Shown: positions 13,730 to 25,670, counted from the first letter of the stretch. The stretch is 64,000 nucleotides of DNA from Aulostomus chinensis (GCA_037954235.1 JBBMOA010000004.1:16301101-16365100); one strand, 5' to 3'. A program made the numbers and translations. Notes: a model not told the origin generated them from the sequence alone.

Positions 13730-14070
13730 GACGTCTTAAGGGGCAAAGCTAGTGAACCCAAGTGTAGAGCACGGAGGCGGTTGTGTTTATTGTAAATAGT
13801 GATTAGCTGGGTTTTCCAAGAACGCCAGTGTTGGGATGACTGGTGTGTAGCCAGGGATAGCAAGAGATGAAGAATCAAGGTTGATGCTGGCATTCCAGTG
13901 CAAAAGCAGATGGTCCAGAGGAGGAAAGGTGACATACCTGTGGAGGCAGTGGACAGGGAGTTATGTGTGTGCTCCACCCAGGACAGCTGGGAGCTCCAGG
14001 TGGACGGATATGCAGCTGGGATGCAGCGGAGCGCAGCCTCCAGCTCCTGATATAGCCAGTCCGAGTCAGA
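13730..14070 (-). pseudogene. Degenerate Ty3/gypsy retrotransposon integrase fragment
   Basis: On the minus strand a single frame reads LYQELEAALRC, then WSSQLSWVEHTHNSL and STGMSPF. This matches the order of the C-terminal half of the integrase core in fish Ty3/gypsy elements (Q-LE-ALRC, W---L-WVE-AHN-L, TGMSPF). Further downstream, near 13733-13750, LALPLKT resembles the LS--DLPL-T segment after the core. The intervening stretch fits the family poorly, which suggests frameshifts or decay. The usual NGQTER wording before the helix is replaced by SDSDW. No LTR, gag, protease or reverse transcriptase was recognised around it, so this is an old fragment inserted in the intron in antisense orientation. 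It encodes no functional enzyme. Confidence 0.55.
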
Positions 14071-14690
14071 GCCGGTCTTTTTTACTGACAGAGAGAGAGC
14101 AGTGATGAAGGGGCCAGGGCTGTCCGATCTCAATATGTCAAAGTTTTTTCCCCAACAAAGAATAAACCAGAAAATGGTCCCCTGCTGCTAAGGAGTCCTG
14201 TATTTTTCAACATCCCCGGCTCAGTTTGGGAAAGATTTTACACCATGCACCATGCAAAAGGTCAATGACGTGGGTGAGGTGGTGATACAGAAAAGGCGCT
14301 ATGCTTCCTCAACACAGAGGTAAGATCATGATAAACCTTTAGAACAGAGGATGGAGGTTAGATGCATCAGGCCGACTAGGAGGCAGGGGGTCAGGGGTGA
14401 GAAATCTCCCTTAGGTGTCTGTTTGGCTTGAGATTCGGTCCATAGATACAATTCATGTCATTTCCACGCCCATCAAACCATTCAATGAAACCGTCTTCTT
14501 CGCTTTCAGTTGGCAACAAAGTATAATCAAGCATTTGTTTGATCAGGGATGACGTTAGATTGCATTGACCCAGTGGGACTGGTCCCCAGTGATAACACTG
14601 TCACCCTGTCCTCCTAGACACACTCACACATTCAATGCATATTGCAATCCTTTTTCAGCAGACATTAGGTCACATATGAAGTCCAGCTGC

Positions 14691-14927
14691 CAGGGCCAGC
14701 CCGAGCCATTATGGTATCCTAGGCGAAGTTGGGATTTGGTGCAAAGTGTATTTCTTTCTTTCTTGTTTGCTTGCTTTCTCTCCTTTCTTTTTTTTTTTTT
14801 TACTTCTGGAAAAATAGGATGGGGTGCCCATTTTTTAATTTTATTTTAAATTTTTTTCCCTGCACCTGCTAGTCAATGTAGAGTCCTTGGCGACGGCCTA
14901 CATCGCCTATGCCTCAAGCCGACCCTG
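14691..14927. mobile_element. hAT-like MITE (non-autonomous DNA transposon)
   Basis: The element is about 237 bp and starts CAGGGCCAGCCCGAGCCATT. It ends with the imperfect inverted counterpart GCCTCAAGCCGACCCTG, so both ends begin CAGGG(C/T)C on their own strand. The ends also share the words CCTAGGCGA and TCGCCTATG, as in palindromic fish repeats that start CAGGGCCGGC. Flanking bases ccagctgc (14683-14690) and ccagcggc (14928-14935) form an 8 bp target duplication with one mismatch. An 8 bp duplication plus CAGGG-type ends is the hAT signature. The interior is T-rich with a TTTC run and no coding capacity. It lies about 600 bp from the gypsy fragment. Confidence 0.65.
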
Positions 14928-15481
14928 CCAGCGGCTGTTAATAGCTGCGAGACTTTGAGTGGCAGGGCGTGTGTATCATGTTGGACAGCAAACTACTGGT
15001 GGTACGCTGCTGGAAGTTGGTGTGGGCAGAATGGCATTTAGCACGGCAAAAACTGAACTGAACACATCTGTGTCCACCACACTTTTCCATTTTCTCTCTT
15101 ATCCACTGACACACAAACTAGTAAAAGGCACCCAGTTTTATGAAGAGCACAACTTTACTCCGGGACACGAATTGCAGTTTTATTAGGTAGTCTCGCTCGC
15201 TGATTGGGTTTTTTTTTTTTTGTGGATGTTTCCCAGCTAGTTGCGAATCTCACACGACAAGTAATGATTATGTTCTCATAATCTGCTTAGTCTCAGCACA
15301 ATTAAGACAAAAAAAAACCAAAACAAAACAAAACAAATGCACAAACCCAATAAGGATGGATTCAGTTTTGTAAGCAGGCACTCATGTGGTTTCATCCTGA
15401 CCCAGATGGAAATGTGTAGACAAAACGCTTCATTTCCTACACTGCTCCTTATCAAGCCTCCCACCTATAGGGTGCTGTGCT

Positions 15482-15496
15482 GTTGCCATTGGTAAC
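15482..15496. promoter_or_regulatory. Perfect RFX X-box palindrome (3 bp spacer)
   Basis: GTTGCC-ATT-GGTAAC has the same half-sites as the other two X-boxes, with the maximal 3 bp spacer allowed by the consensus. It lies about 560 bp beyond the hAT-like MITE, in sequence not recognised as repetitive. Confidence 0.35.
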
Positions 15497-15809
15497 CTGT
15501 CTTTACAGTCAATGAGCAAGACTGATAACTAAATTTGCACAACCTTTTCAACGTTCTGCTTCTTTTCTCAACACAACAGTGGGTAGAACAATAACAGAAC
15601 TATTCAAGTCTTCTTTCCCAGATAGATGGGAAGTGCTCTTCCCTAGATACAAGTTTGAAAGAATCCTCAGCTCCTCTGATAGTGATCAGATCTGGGTCAA
15701 ACAGCAGTCACAAAGAATTCCCCGTCTTATTTATAAAGCGCTTACTTTACCAGCTGTGTCAGTTTAGCTGCATGTCAAATCATCGTGTAAAGGAGGCTGC
15801 CAGTCACTG

Positions 15810-15890
15810 AAAAAAAAAAAAAAAAAACCTTTCAAATTCTCCTTGAAACATTTTGGCACTCATTGCGCAGCCTTTTTTTTTTTTTTTTTT
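15810..15890. repeat. A18 ... T18 inverted homopolymers
   Basis: An 18-base A run (15810-15827) and an 18-base T run (15873-15890) are separated by 45 bases and could pair as a long A:U stem in the transcript. They may be the tails of two oppositely oriented retro-insertions, but no element body was recognised. Confidence 0.6.
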
Positions 15891-16440
15891 ACCATGTTTT
15901 CCTCCAAATTCACTGAGCAATGTGGCTGAGTAGTTGAATACATCAGGATTTATTAGCTCATTACAATGTCTTCTTACTGCACCAGATTCTGTCAGTGTTT
16001 GCAAAAGCAGGGTAGCATTTTAGGAAAATACATTCCGAAAGCAAGAGGAATTATCACGCCATCGTGTGCTGTGTTTTTTTTCTGTTATCACCGTGATGTT
16101 TAGTGGAAGCTTATTGACCTTTTTAGCCTCTCTCCTCAAACACAAAAGAGGCCAGCAAGCTCTTAACTGGACTTTTTTTTTCTTGCCAGACTTTCAATTG
16201 CTGTCTTTGCACGGGAAAAAAGATGAAAAGCTCTTAAACCGTCAGATGATGTCAGAGGGGCTGCGATGGTGTCAATAGAGAAGGAGGCGAGAGAGCAGGA
16301 CATCCTGTTTTTCTTTTCTTTTGCTTGCTAACTTGTCCTGGATATTCTCCTCTTCTGTATTCCCACATCATGTATATTTCTAAAAGTCTCCACCTGCTCT
16401 GTGCCACAAAACCCCTGCCAATCCAACCCAGCGACACCTG

Positions 16441-16477
16441 CCCCCCCCCCCCCCCACACACACACACACACACACAC
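16441..16477. repeat. C15 followed by (CA)n
   Basis: A 15-base C run merges directly into about eleven CA units. Confidence 0.95.
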
Positions 16478-17049
16478 GGAGCCACTCCGTCTCTCCCCTG
16501 CATCTTTTTTCCTGTCTGCCACCCACCCACCTAGTGTACACTGTCAGCCTCCCACACAATTTAACCGTGCATGTGATAGTGTAATGCATGCTAATTTAGG
16601 CAGATGAGATGTGTAGCAGCAGAAGTGCCACATGTCCCAGCATGGCGTCACAGGCTGGTGTGATCACTCCTTACCTGGAGGAGATGCTCTGGAACAGCAG
16701 GTTGCAACCGGGGGAGGGGGTAAGAGATGGAAATGGGTGATTAGAAGTTGGGATGAAAACCCTAAGAAGCATCTCAGAGACTGCTGGTTGAGTTATTCTT
16801 GAAAACAAATTTATATTTTATTGCATCATATGGAGTTTTAGAATATTGCCTGGTACTTGGAGCATGATTGTTATTGCCGTGTGCCTCCACGTGCAGCATG
16901 AATTGTGTAATCGCGCTGTTCAGAGGTCCAGTTTTGGCCTGTTGTCTGCACTTGTCTGCTGTCAAATGCTGGATGCACGTCTGCAGATTTCTCATGATGC
17001 AGCCCAGCCAGCCTGATTGGAATTCATTGAGGGTGTTTGCTGACTCACT

Positions 17050-17050
<1 letters not shown>

Positions 17051-17119
<69 letters not shown>
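17051..17119. repeat. (TC)n microsatellite
   Basis: About 34 pure TC units; a mirror-repeat polypyrimidine tract able to adopt triplex DNA. Confidence 0.95.
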
Positions 17120-17124
<5 letters not shown>

Positions 17125-18605
17125 CTATCCTGACTGACAAGATATGACACGTCGAGGTCATAGACATGCTTGCTCACACACCACATGTACACAAACAGCC
17201 ATGCACACACACCGTCAGGTAGGCGTACGTGCATCGTCAGCTGTCACAGGTTTAGGATTTAGAGATAAATGAGCAAATTAGCTACCCTGCTATTGCAAAC
17301 ACTGACAGAATGTAGTGCAAGAAGACATTGTAATGAACTAATAAATCCTGATTTAATACAAAATGTTGTGTTTTCAGTTCTGGAAATGCTGTGACCTGGA
17401 CTTTAAAACTTTGACATGTATTAATGCTTCTTAATTTTTTTGAAGTAGATAAACACATTTGAGCTAAAACGCAGGCTAGAGACATTTGACACACAACGAC
17501 ATGTGAACATGATAAAGTAAACAGTTAAGAAAAAAAATCACCTCAGCTACTGAATTGGCTTATTTACTTTATTTGAGCTGCAGAAATGATGGTAATGAGT
17601 CGAGATAATGACTCCAAGCAGACTCCACATTCTTCTCCATCTTATCATTATTCATATACTTATTATATTTTCCAAATACTGTGTTTTCTCCCTAACCGCC
17701 ACCTCTGTCTGAAACTTTAACCCAGATCCCTTTATTGGTTGCTGTTACAAACCTTTTTTGGCAGCCATATTGGATTCTTGATGTTCACAGTCTTAAATAT
17801 CTCCCGTACACCTCGATGCATTTGCTTCATATTTAGGCTGCTTCTTTTGAGAGATATATATGATCTGAAACTGCCACTTCCTGTGGCGGCCCCGTTAATG
17901 ATTTTGCTTTGTTCGTTTTTGGAAAGATTTTATTATCGCTTCCATATCTTGAAGGATTCTGTGCGCTTTGTTGTTTGACTGGCGAGTGGAGTGTGAGAAC
18001 AAGCACGCTCGATTCAGAGGAATTCCAGTCATGTCGAGCCATTACTCATTTCCCCCTCGGCTCTCTGATTTTCTCTCAATCTTCCGCTCTTCTTGCTATC
18101 TCACCACTTGATGGAATAAGTAAATAATTTACTGTTTTCTCTGTGTTGGTGAAACACTGGCTAGATTTTCTCAGTTACACCTCACATTTCATACCTTTGT
18201 CTCTCATGAGTTCCTGGTCTTGCTCCCCAGTTTCTTCTTTGTCTCACTGTGACACCTCTCCTACCGTCTTCACCTCCTCGCACCTTATGCCACGGTCCAG
18301 ATCTCCCACCTCATCCAGGATTTCCCCAACTTACTTGCTACCCACCATAAATTTTCATCTCCAATGGAGCATCTCAGTCCATTTCCTCCTCCCCGCTTGT
18401 GAAATATTTATGGCTGCCATTGCTCCCGCTAGATCACTGAGTGGACAAAGCTCATCTAAATGGAGCTTAAATTATGTAGGGTGAATACCAGCGTATAGTT
18501 CTGGCATGCGAACCAGCTGTTTAACAGTGTTTCCATGGTAATGTGCTACGATCAGAGAAAATGTGCTTTTCCTCTTTTTACTGTGGCATGACAGCATTTT
18601 AGTGT

Positions 18606-18606
<1 letters not shown>

Positions 18607-18645
<39 letters not shown>
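18607..18645. repeat. (GT)n microsatellite
   Basis: About 19 pure GT units; the first of a pair of arrays 80 bp apart. Confidence 0.95.
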
Positions 18646-18646
<1 letters not shown>

Positions 18647-18671
18647 CCTTTGGCAACATGTCCCTCACATT

Positions 18672-18721
18672 TTCAAAGCCCAGGTTTTGATAAAGCCTTC
18701 CATTCAGCAGAAGGCTTTGAA
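18672..18721 (+). other. Two competing stems between GT arrays
   Basis: GAAGGCTTTGAA (18710-18721) can pair with either TTCAAAGCC (18672-18680) or AAAGCCTTC (18692-18700), giving two mutually exclusive 9 bp stems. The segment is enclosed by (GT)n arrays at 18607-18645 and 18726-18774. Confidence 0.45.
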
Positions 18722-18725
18722 GCTA

Positions 18726-18727
18726 TG

Positions 18728-18774
<47 letters not shown>
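18726..18774. repeat. (GT)n microsatellite
   Basis: About 24 GT units with one GC interruption; the second of the pair. Confidence 0.95.
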
Positions 18775-18776
<2 letters not shown>

Positions 18777-20283
18777 CAGTGACAGAAGTTTCTATCAGTG
18801 TACTGTACGCTTACGCACATTTTGAAGTATCACATTAGAAAAGGTCAATGGAAACAAGCAATTAAAAATAAAACATTTTTGAGATTGCATGAGGTTCCTT
18901 TTGCCTTTTTGGAGAAAACAAGACAAAAAAATCCATTTTGTGTGGTTAATGTGAGAGGAAACCACCTTTTCTGAATAAGTTTTAATATTAACTCATGTGA
19001 CTGATTAGCTGTTCCTGCTGTTGGCAACTTCCTGGGTGCTGGAAAGTGGAAAATTGGCAACTTATCAGGATTCAAGTTTTACTTTTCTAGAAACAACCAG
19101 TTTTGCTCCCCCTTGTTTTTGACATTATAAATGTTAGATTAAGAATATTTTCACAGTTAAATGGAAACTAGAGCAAATGACAGAGGAAGAGCACAGCGAA
19201 ATATTTGTGAATGAGTGCTAAATAATTTGGTCCTTTCCATCATTTACCACATTTATTTTGCCTGGTGTCTTTTCTTTTTTTTTAAACCTCCCTCATAATT
19301 ATTTATGGATTTTTTATTTTTTTTGCCATAGTGTCAGTTTTGTAGAAAACTAGACTAAAAGTGTTAGTTCACTTCCATTTTCCGAGACTAAAACAAGCAA
19401 TGATAAATATCTAAAATGCAACCAAAAATGAATGTATATTTTATGCAAAAGACTAAATCAAAGTCAGCGGCCCGAAAACCCGGCAGAGACATATTCAGCA
19501 TTGGTTTTAATGATAAAAACTTGGCAAAGATAGCTCCTTTGACCAAGTTGCATCTAAAATGCTTTTCACTTTTAAAGTGTGACCAAATTAAAAAAGGAGT
19601 GGCAAAAGTAAATATGCTGAAAACAAGGGGATTGGACAAAGGACTGAAAAAAAAATCCAAAATTAACACTATTTCATAACACTATGCTTCCACATCACAG
19701 CATTTGCTTTGGTGTCACAACTAACAGGAACGATGGCTGAAACTCTGAAAACAAGACCCGAGGTGTAATAAATCAACATGATCCTCCATCTGACCGGTGG
19801 CTAACCCTTCACTCTGCTCTCACCCCGCTTTTGATCCTTCTCGTCAACACTTTCAACTTTCTAAATATGTCTGTAAAGAAAAGTGTGTCTGAGCGTTATT
19901 TGTGTTTATTTCCCAATAGAATTTCTAAATATTCCTCATTATCCTGGTCGAATTTAAGTGCAACCCAATCACCCCCAACAGCTGTATGCTGCTTTAAAGC
20001 AACAGCTTTGTAAAACTCATCTATAGATATTTTTCTAACGGCAAAACATGTGCAGTTTAGTTCCAAGCTTATATCAGACTTGATTGAAGGGGAATTAGAG
20101 GTACAATAGCCACCCTCCTGCTCCTTCCTGCTGATGTTGTGTGAGTCACTCCACATCCTATGAATATTCAGCACTGCAGTTGGTCTGCTTTTTGTTTTTT
20201 ATTCTGTCTTTCTTAATTGTTCACTGGCCATTTTTTCTCTCTCTCCACCTACACAAGGACACAGACATACAGGCACATGCTTC

Positions 20284-20305
20284 ACACACACACACACACA
20301 CACAA

Positions 20306-20363
<58 letters not shown>
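20284..20363. repeat. (CA)n microsatellite
   Basis: About 40 CA units with a single GC interruption near 20307. Confidence 0.95.
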
Positions 20364-20364
<1 letters not shown>

Positions 20365-20823
20365 GTCTTACTCGCTCACACAATAGTGTTTGGAAAGGCA
20401 ACCTGATACAGGCTCCAGCCATGAATATTCATCCACACCTGCTTCCGGCACAAAGTTTTTAGCAGGTTTCATTGCTGCTGCTTCTGCTGCTGAGACAGAA
20501 CTTTGGTTCGGAGCTCTTTTGTCTAGTGTGCGCACGCACACGCACACGTGCATGCGCACACCCCCTTACCACATGGCTGTTGTCTCCCATCTTTGGCTAA
20601 CCATATTTGATTCCTTATTAGCATTTGTCTGTAATACTAGGCTACTAAATTTATGTCTTTTCCATATGGTATATTAATTTTTTGAAATTTTGACCCTGTG
20701 ATAAAATTCCATTATATTGCTTGAGCGAGCGTCTAAATCACATTTCTATCGCCGTGGAAGTAGCACGGGTTGCTGACATGCTGGTTTGTTTTACCTGCTA
20801 ATCGCATGCATAACATGCAAATC

Positions 20824-20859
20824 AAGCTTTTCACACAAGCTTTGGACTGTGAAAAGCTT
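20824..20859. other. 12 bp perfect inverted repeat with 12-base loop
   Basis: AAGCTTTTCACA (20824-20835) and TGTGAAAAGCTT (20848-20859) are exact reverse complements around a 12-base loop that itself contains AAGCTT. A POU octamer ATGCAAAT (20815-20822) ends two bases before the left arm, and GTGCAAAT follows the right arm. Confidence 0.6.
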
Positions 20860-21050
20860 TGGGGGTGCAAATGTCTGGTTTATGTTCGCTGAGCTATACC
20901 TCAAGGATAGTCTGTGATGTCATCAAACAGGCAACACCACTGACGCAACATCAGTGGAGAGATTGGAAATCGCTATGAGGGGAAGGTTGAGGGGGATTAC
21001 AGTTTGGTGAGAGGGGTTTCGTGGATTGACGGCGTTGCCCAGGGCTGTTT

Positions 21051-21051
<1 letters not shown>

Positions 21052-21142
<91 letters not shown>
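21052..21142. repeat. (GT)n microsatellite, about 45 units
   Basis: A pure GT array, among the longest in the window. Confidence 0.95.
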
Positions 21143-21143
<1 letters not shown>

Positions 21144-21956
21144 CTGTTCCACACCTTTCACAGCTTTGGTTTACAGTTTACTTGAAGCTGTTCGGTTTAA
21201 TTCCGCCGTCCTATCATCTGTCTCTCTCTTTCATTCACGCTGATTTACTTTTTTCTATATGATTTAATGTCTTCGTTCTTCACGCCTGCATTCATGTTTT
21301 TTCCTACCCCGCACCGCAGTACGTCTCTCCATCCTTCTGAAGGCTCGCAGGTATAAGCAGAGTTGAGAGAGACCCTCACTCATTAAAGGGAAGAGTTATT
21401 GGCCTTGTCGGATCCCTCTCCTCTACCTCACACACAACCAGCACCAACCCCCTCCCCTGAAAAGCTGTAAGTGTCGGAGTGTGTGTGTGTTTAGGGAATA
21501 AGAAGAACCGAGGAACACGACATGCTCATTAAAGACAGACGGTATTGGCCTGGTCCAGTCACGCAGAGAAAACAGCAAGAACAACTTTCACATGAGTGCC
21601 AACGCTGCTGGGAAGAGTGAGGAAGGAGGTGCAGGAGGAGGAGAACAAGAAAGGGAAGGAAGTTTAGGTTTGTTCATGGATGTTCAAGGAGCTAGTGCAG
21701 TTTTGTCATCACCAGGGATGTCAGGATAGCCCGGTATTTGTTTTAGGGCAAAATCCTTTCTTTCTCTCCTCTAATTGTAGGATAGTAATAAAGAATCATA
21801 TTAGTTTAGGGCCTGCAACCTCAAATTTCTCCTTCTGGTTTCTACAGAAAATGGCCATTTGTTGGGCTGATAAAATCCAGATTGGCTTCATTAGATGATA
21901 CTGCTGCTGTCCCTCGCTTGTGTTTTTTTTTTATGTATACATGGATGGACCATGGT

Positions 21957-21993
21957 GCGTGTGTGTGTGTGTGCACGTGTGTGTGTGTGTGTG
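21957..21993. repeat. (GT)n with CACGTG interruption
   Basis: A short GT array interrupted once by GCACGTGT, which creates an E-box inside the array. Confidence 0.85.
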
Positions 21994-22489
21994 CTTGCAT
22001 TAGTCTAGTTCCAAAATGAAAAGATAAAAGACCCAGAGGATCCTTTGATGTCTTACTCAAAGACCACGCAGTTAAAAAAAACCAAATAGCTTTTACTACA
22101 GTAGCTCCTCCACAGTGGTATTTACACATCAGAACAAGGTAACAACACACATTAGCTTCAAACACGAGTGTCCACTCGGACAAGTAGATGATTGAAGGTC
22201 CTCTGTCATTTATGCGAAGAGTGATTTGATCAAATTGGAGCCTAACTCAGACAGAAATGACTGCTGTGGATAAAACACACCAGTTACTGTGATATAATTT
22301 GGGGGTTCTCATTTTATCTCTTGAAGTATTTAAGATGCAGGACTAAGGTATTCAAACATGGAGGAACAAAACTAAACTTACAATAACATTACTAGGACAC
22401 TAGAGAGCGTAGAGCAGCGCCAAGGCTAACGTGAGAACTGTCTCTTTTTTTCTGTAGTTTGAGCCAGGAGTTGTTCCTGAGGCAACATT

Positions 22490-22762
22490 TCTATTAGAGC
22501 TACAACAACTATTCGAAAGAAAGAAAGCAATTTCGGAAACAGTTTTGGTAATCAGTTAATTATTTCAAGCAGAAATATCAAACATTTCCTCATCCCAAAC
22601 GCTTGAATATCAGGATTTGTGCTGATTTTTTTAAATTTATGACAATAAATGAAGAGTCTTTCAGTTTGGGACTTTTGGCATTTTCAGAATCTCTTGACAG
22701 GATACAGACTACATGATTAATTGATGCATTACAAAAAAAGATTGGTCAGTTGCAGCCCCAAT
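22490..22762. mobile_element. Palindromic non-autonomous repeat (TAGAGCTACAAC / GTTGCAGCCCC ends)
   Basis: The left end reads ttagagctacaac and the right end gttgcagcccc, which is its imperfect reverse complement. The inner flanks carry attaatt/taattaattg-like words near both ends. This resembles, from memory, the abundant teleost repeat whose ends read AGGGCTGCAAC and whose subterminal parts are rich in ATTAATCG. The middle (cattttcagaatctcttgacagg) resembles no gene. No clear target duplication was seen. It is probably an old DNA-transposon derivative. Confidence 0.5.
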
Positions 22763-23039
22763 TTGTGTGTCATGTACATCGTTTTTGATGATTTGTTTTT
22801 TTTTTAGAAAAAGTATTTCATGCACAGTAGGACAAAGACGATTCATTTTCTTAAAGCAAAGGTCTAAGCTGTTTTGGGCTTTTATTTCATATTCGTATCT
22901 GCTGCATGGCCATGGAAACAAAGGTTTGAGTCAACATTGGCAAGTAGATCCAGTTTTTAAGGAGCTTCCAGCTTTTAGGAGGTTATTTACACAAATGCCA
23001 GATGTTTTTTAAGGTGGAATTTATAGATCTGCCTCATAA

Positions 23040-23125
23040 TTTAAAAGGCTCTTCTTTGGCCCATGCTAAACAAGGTCACCAAGTTTTGTGAAAATCATCT
23101 CTGTGGTTTTGCGTGTAGTTTGTGA
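23040..23125 (+). repeat. Fragment of RTE-like LINE 3' region
   Basis: The string 'ggcccatgctaaacaaggtcac' is followed by 'caccaagttttgtgaaaatcatctctgtggttttgcgtgtag'-type wording. It matches the familiar fish repeat phrase 'caccaagtttcatgaaaatcgg...agtttttgcgtaat'. No coding part was seen. Class assignment is from memory of the phrase, not from a search. Confidence 0.4.
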
Positions 23126-24897
23126 CGGTCACTGAATAATGAACCTGGTTGGCTGAGACAGTAATGCTTTCCGCTTGCTTCGTGACACACGCGGTAGATG
23201 ATCTCTGGCCAATGCCGGCTTAAAAAAAAACAACAAAACAAAACAAATACAAGACTCTAGGTTCAAACTGAGCTCCTTTCAAGCAGCACTGATATTCTTG
23301 CAACCTTGAAAGCCAAGACACCGATCAGGATTATTTGTAATGTTTTATCCGTGGTACGATGCTGAGCCGGCGGTGGGTGTGGATCCCGCAGCTCATTTAA
23401 AATCACTGAATGGTCGTATGACCTCATTATGACTTGGCAGCGGTGATCTCATTTTCCATCACATGTATGTCAATAAACATTTAAACGGAGATGCTGCTCC
23501 AGCTACATCACCAGGCACTGATGGCATGCTGATTAGACGTTACTCACTAGTTTGCTCAGCGCTTCATCAACCTCCTCCACTGACATTTGCTGTGTATCAC
23601 AACGGATGAGCTCCAACAAACAAAGAGCGGAAGTCTGGAATTCATAACTGGGCTAATCATGTCCAAACATTCTTCTTCAAGACTTGAAGAGCGACTTGGA
23701 GTTATGATTTCTTCTACAAATTGTATAACTTGTGTGGGAAAAGGCCATTTGGAAAAGTTAAAGCAGGGTCCTGCATTTTTAATAAGGCGTAAGGGCACAA
23801 ATTCAGAGGAGTTGGAAAAACACTTTGCCAGCATTGTGCCAAATAAAAGAAAAATAGTTGAGTTTTGTTTTTTGGGGGGGTTTTTTTGTTGAAATTTTGT
23901 GATACTTTTCTGTCACTGGGTACAACAACAGGGAACGAAGAGAACCAAAACAACATAAGAAAACAAAACAAAGTATCAAAAAAGAAAATAACACAAATGT
24001 GAGTGTGAGCCATCAGTCAGATTCTTCTTTTTTGTAACATTTGTATTGACGTTGGCCCAGTACACTGTTTCATAGAAGAAAATGCCAGCTCTGGTGCATC
24101 TGCATGATCATGTTCCACACTCATTTCACACAGAAGGATTTTGTTGTCTGTTAATTGGTATAATGAGTTGAAGATGACGCTCGCGCTTCTGTCCTGTATT
24201 TGAATACTTGCATATTTCGTTTCTACATCATAGAGCATTTCAATGGCTGTTGTTCTCATGTGCCTGACGCCATCCATAAAAAAAAGCAAACAAAAAGATT
24301 CTCTCTTTCCCTTTATGCTTCCTTCCCACATACTTATTCGTCCCTGTCTTCTACCCTTTACCTTCCTCTGCTCCTATAGATTGCTGCCATTTGGGCATAG
24401 TCCTCACAAGTCCAGAGACATCACCCCTCCTCTCATTCCCACACTAAGAACCAGCACAGCGGCCAATTACACTGCTAGACAATGCTCGCCATAAATCATC
24501 CATTGGACTGTCAGACACATGGGGACTCAGCATTAGAGGAAACATGCTCTCCTCCATTCTCTTCTCCTCTATCTGCTAGCTCTCTCCTTCCTTTGTTCCT
24601 TATTATTTTCTATTTCTGAGTTGGTTCATAGAATGCTGCTGCACTCTTCCGCGGACTATTACATTTGGCTCTGTTTCTCTCCTGCTTTATATATATTTTG
24701 ATTCTTATTGATTTAGTCCTTTTTAGTTACAATCCTTCACTTACTTTTCTTCCAGTGTTTTCGCCTTTTTTCACCTGTCTTCAAATACAATGCAGCGTTA
24801 ACACATTTTTGGATTTCTTTTGCTGCATTGTTATATAGTACAGATATTATTTATTACAAGTTAATGGTATCATAGATATCACTTCTATAAAGACTGC

Positions 24898-25007
24898 CTC
24901 TCTTCTCTTCTCTTCTCTTCTCTTCTCTTCTCTTCTCTTCTCTTCTCTTCTCTTCTCTTCTCTTCTCTTCTCTTCTCTTCTCTTCTCTTCTCTTCTCTTC
25001 TCTTCTT
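24898..25007. repeat. (TCTTC)n pentanucleotide array
   Basis: About 21 near-perfect TCTTC units. It is a strict polypyrimidine on the + strand, which translates on the minus strand as a REEKR repeat and explains a spurious charged ORF there. It is the only long pentanucleotide array in the window. Confidence 0.95.
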
Positions 25008-25670
25008 TCTCCTTCACTTGGCTCTTTCATGGTGAAGGAGCTCCCTCTCTGGTATTCACTCAGTCTCTTCATATCCGACCGCTTTTGCAGGGTGAGCACA
25101 ACACCGAGCGTCCACGAGGGAGAGGAGGGTTTGATGAGGAGAAAGGGGAGAAAGGCAGTATCGGGTCAGAGGCTAATTTAAAGGGGGTTAAGGGAGATTA
25201 GATGAGATTTGTTTGACAGCCATGTACAAAGCACCATTTTGAATGATTTACACATGTTTGCATGCTGCTTTCTCTTCCTCTTCGTGTGTTACAGTATGTA
25301 TCATATAGATGGACGGACGTGGTTGTCCTTGTGTGTGCGTGTGCGTGTGACAGTTTAGTTTTCGTTCGAGTCCGTACATAACTGTGTGTGAAATTAATTC
25401 TGTTGGTACGTTTGTGCAGACGTGTTCCTTCCAAGCTGCTTTGCTCAAGGACATGTCTCAGTGGAGGCACACACGGTAAACAAAATGTTTATGGAGCAAC
25501 CATTTTGATTGAAACAGAAAAGAAATATTTTTTCAAACCCCCAAAGGAATGTTCCATACACATGTTGCAACCATTTGTTACAATAACAACTTGACAGAGC
25601 TATATCGACTTACATATTGCCATCTTTTCTTCATAAAATGTTTATTTGTGTTTAACAGGGCTCCTCTCTC

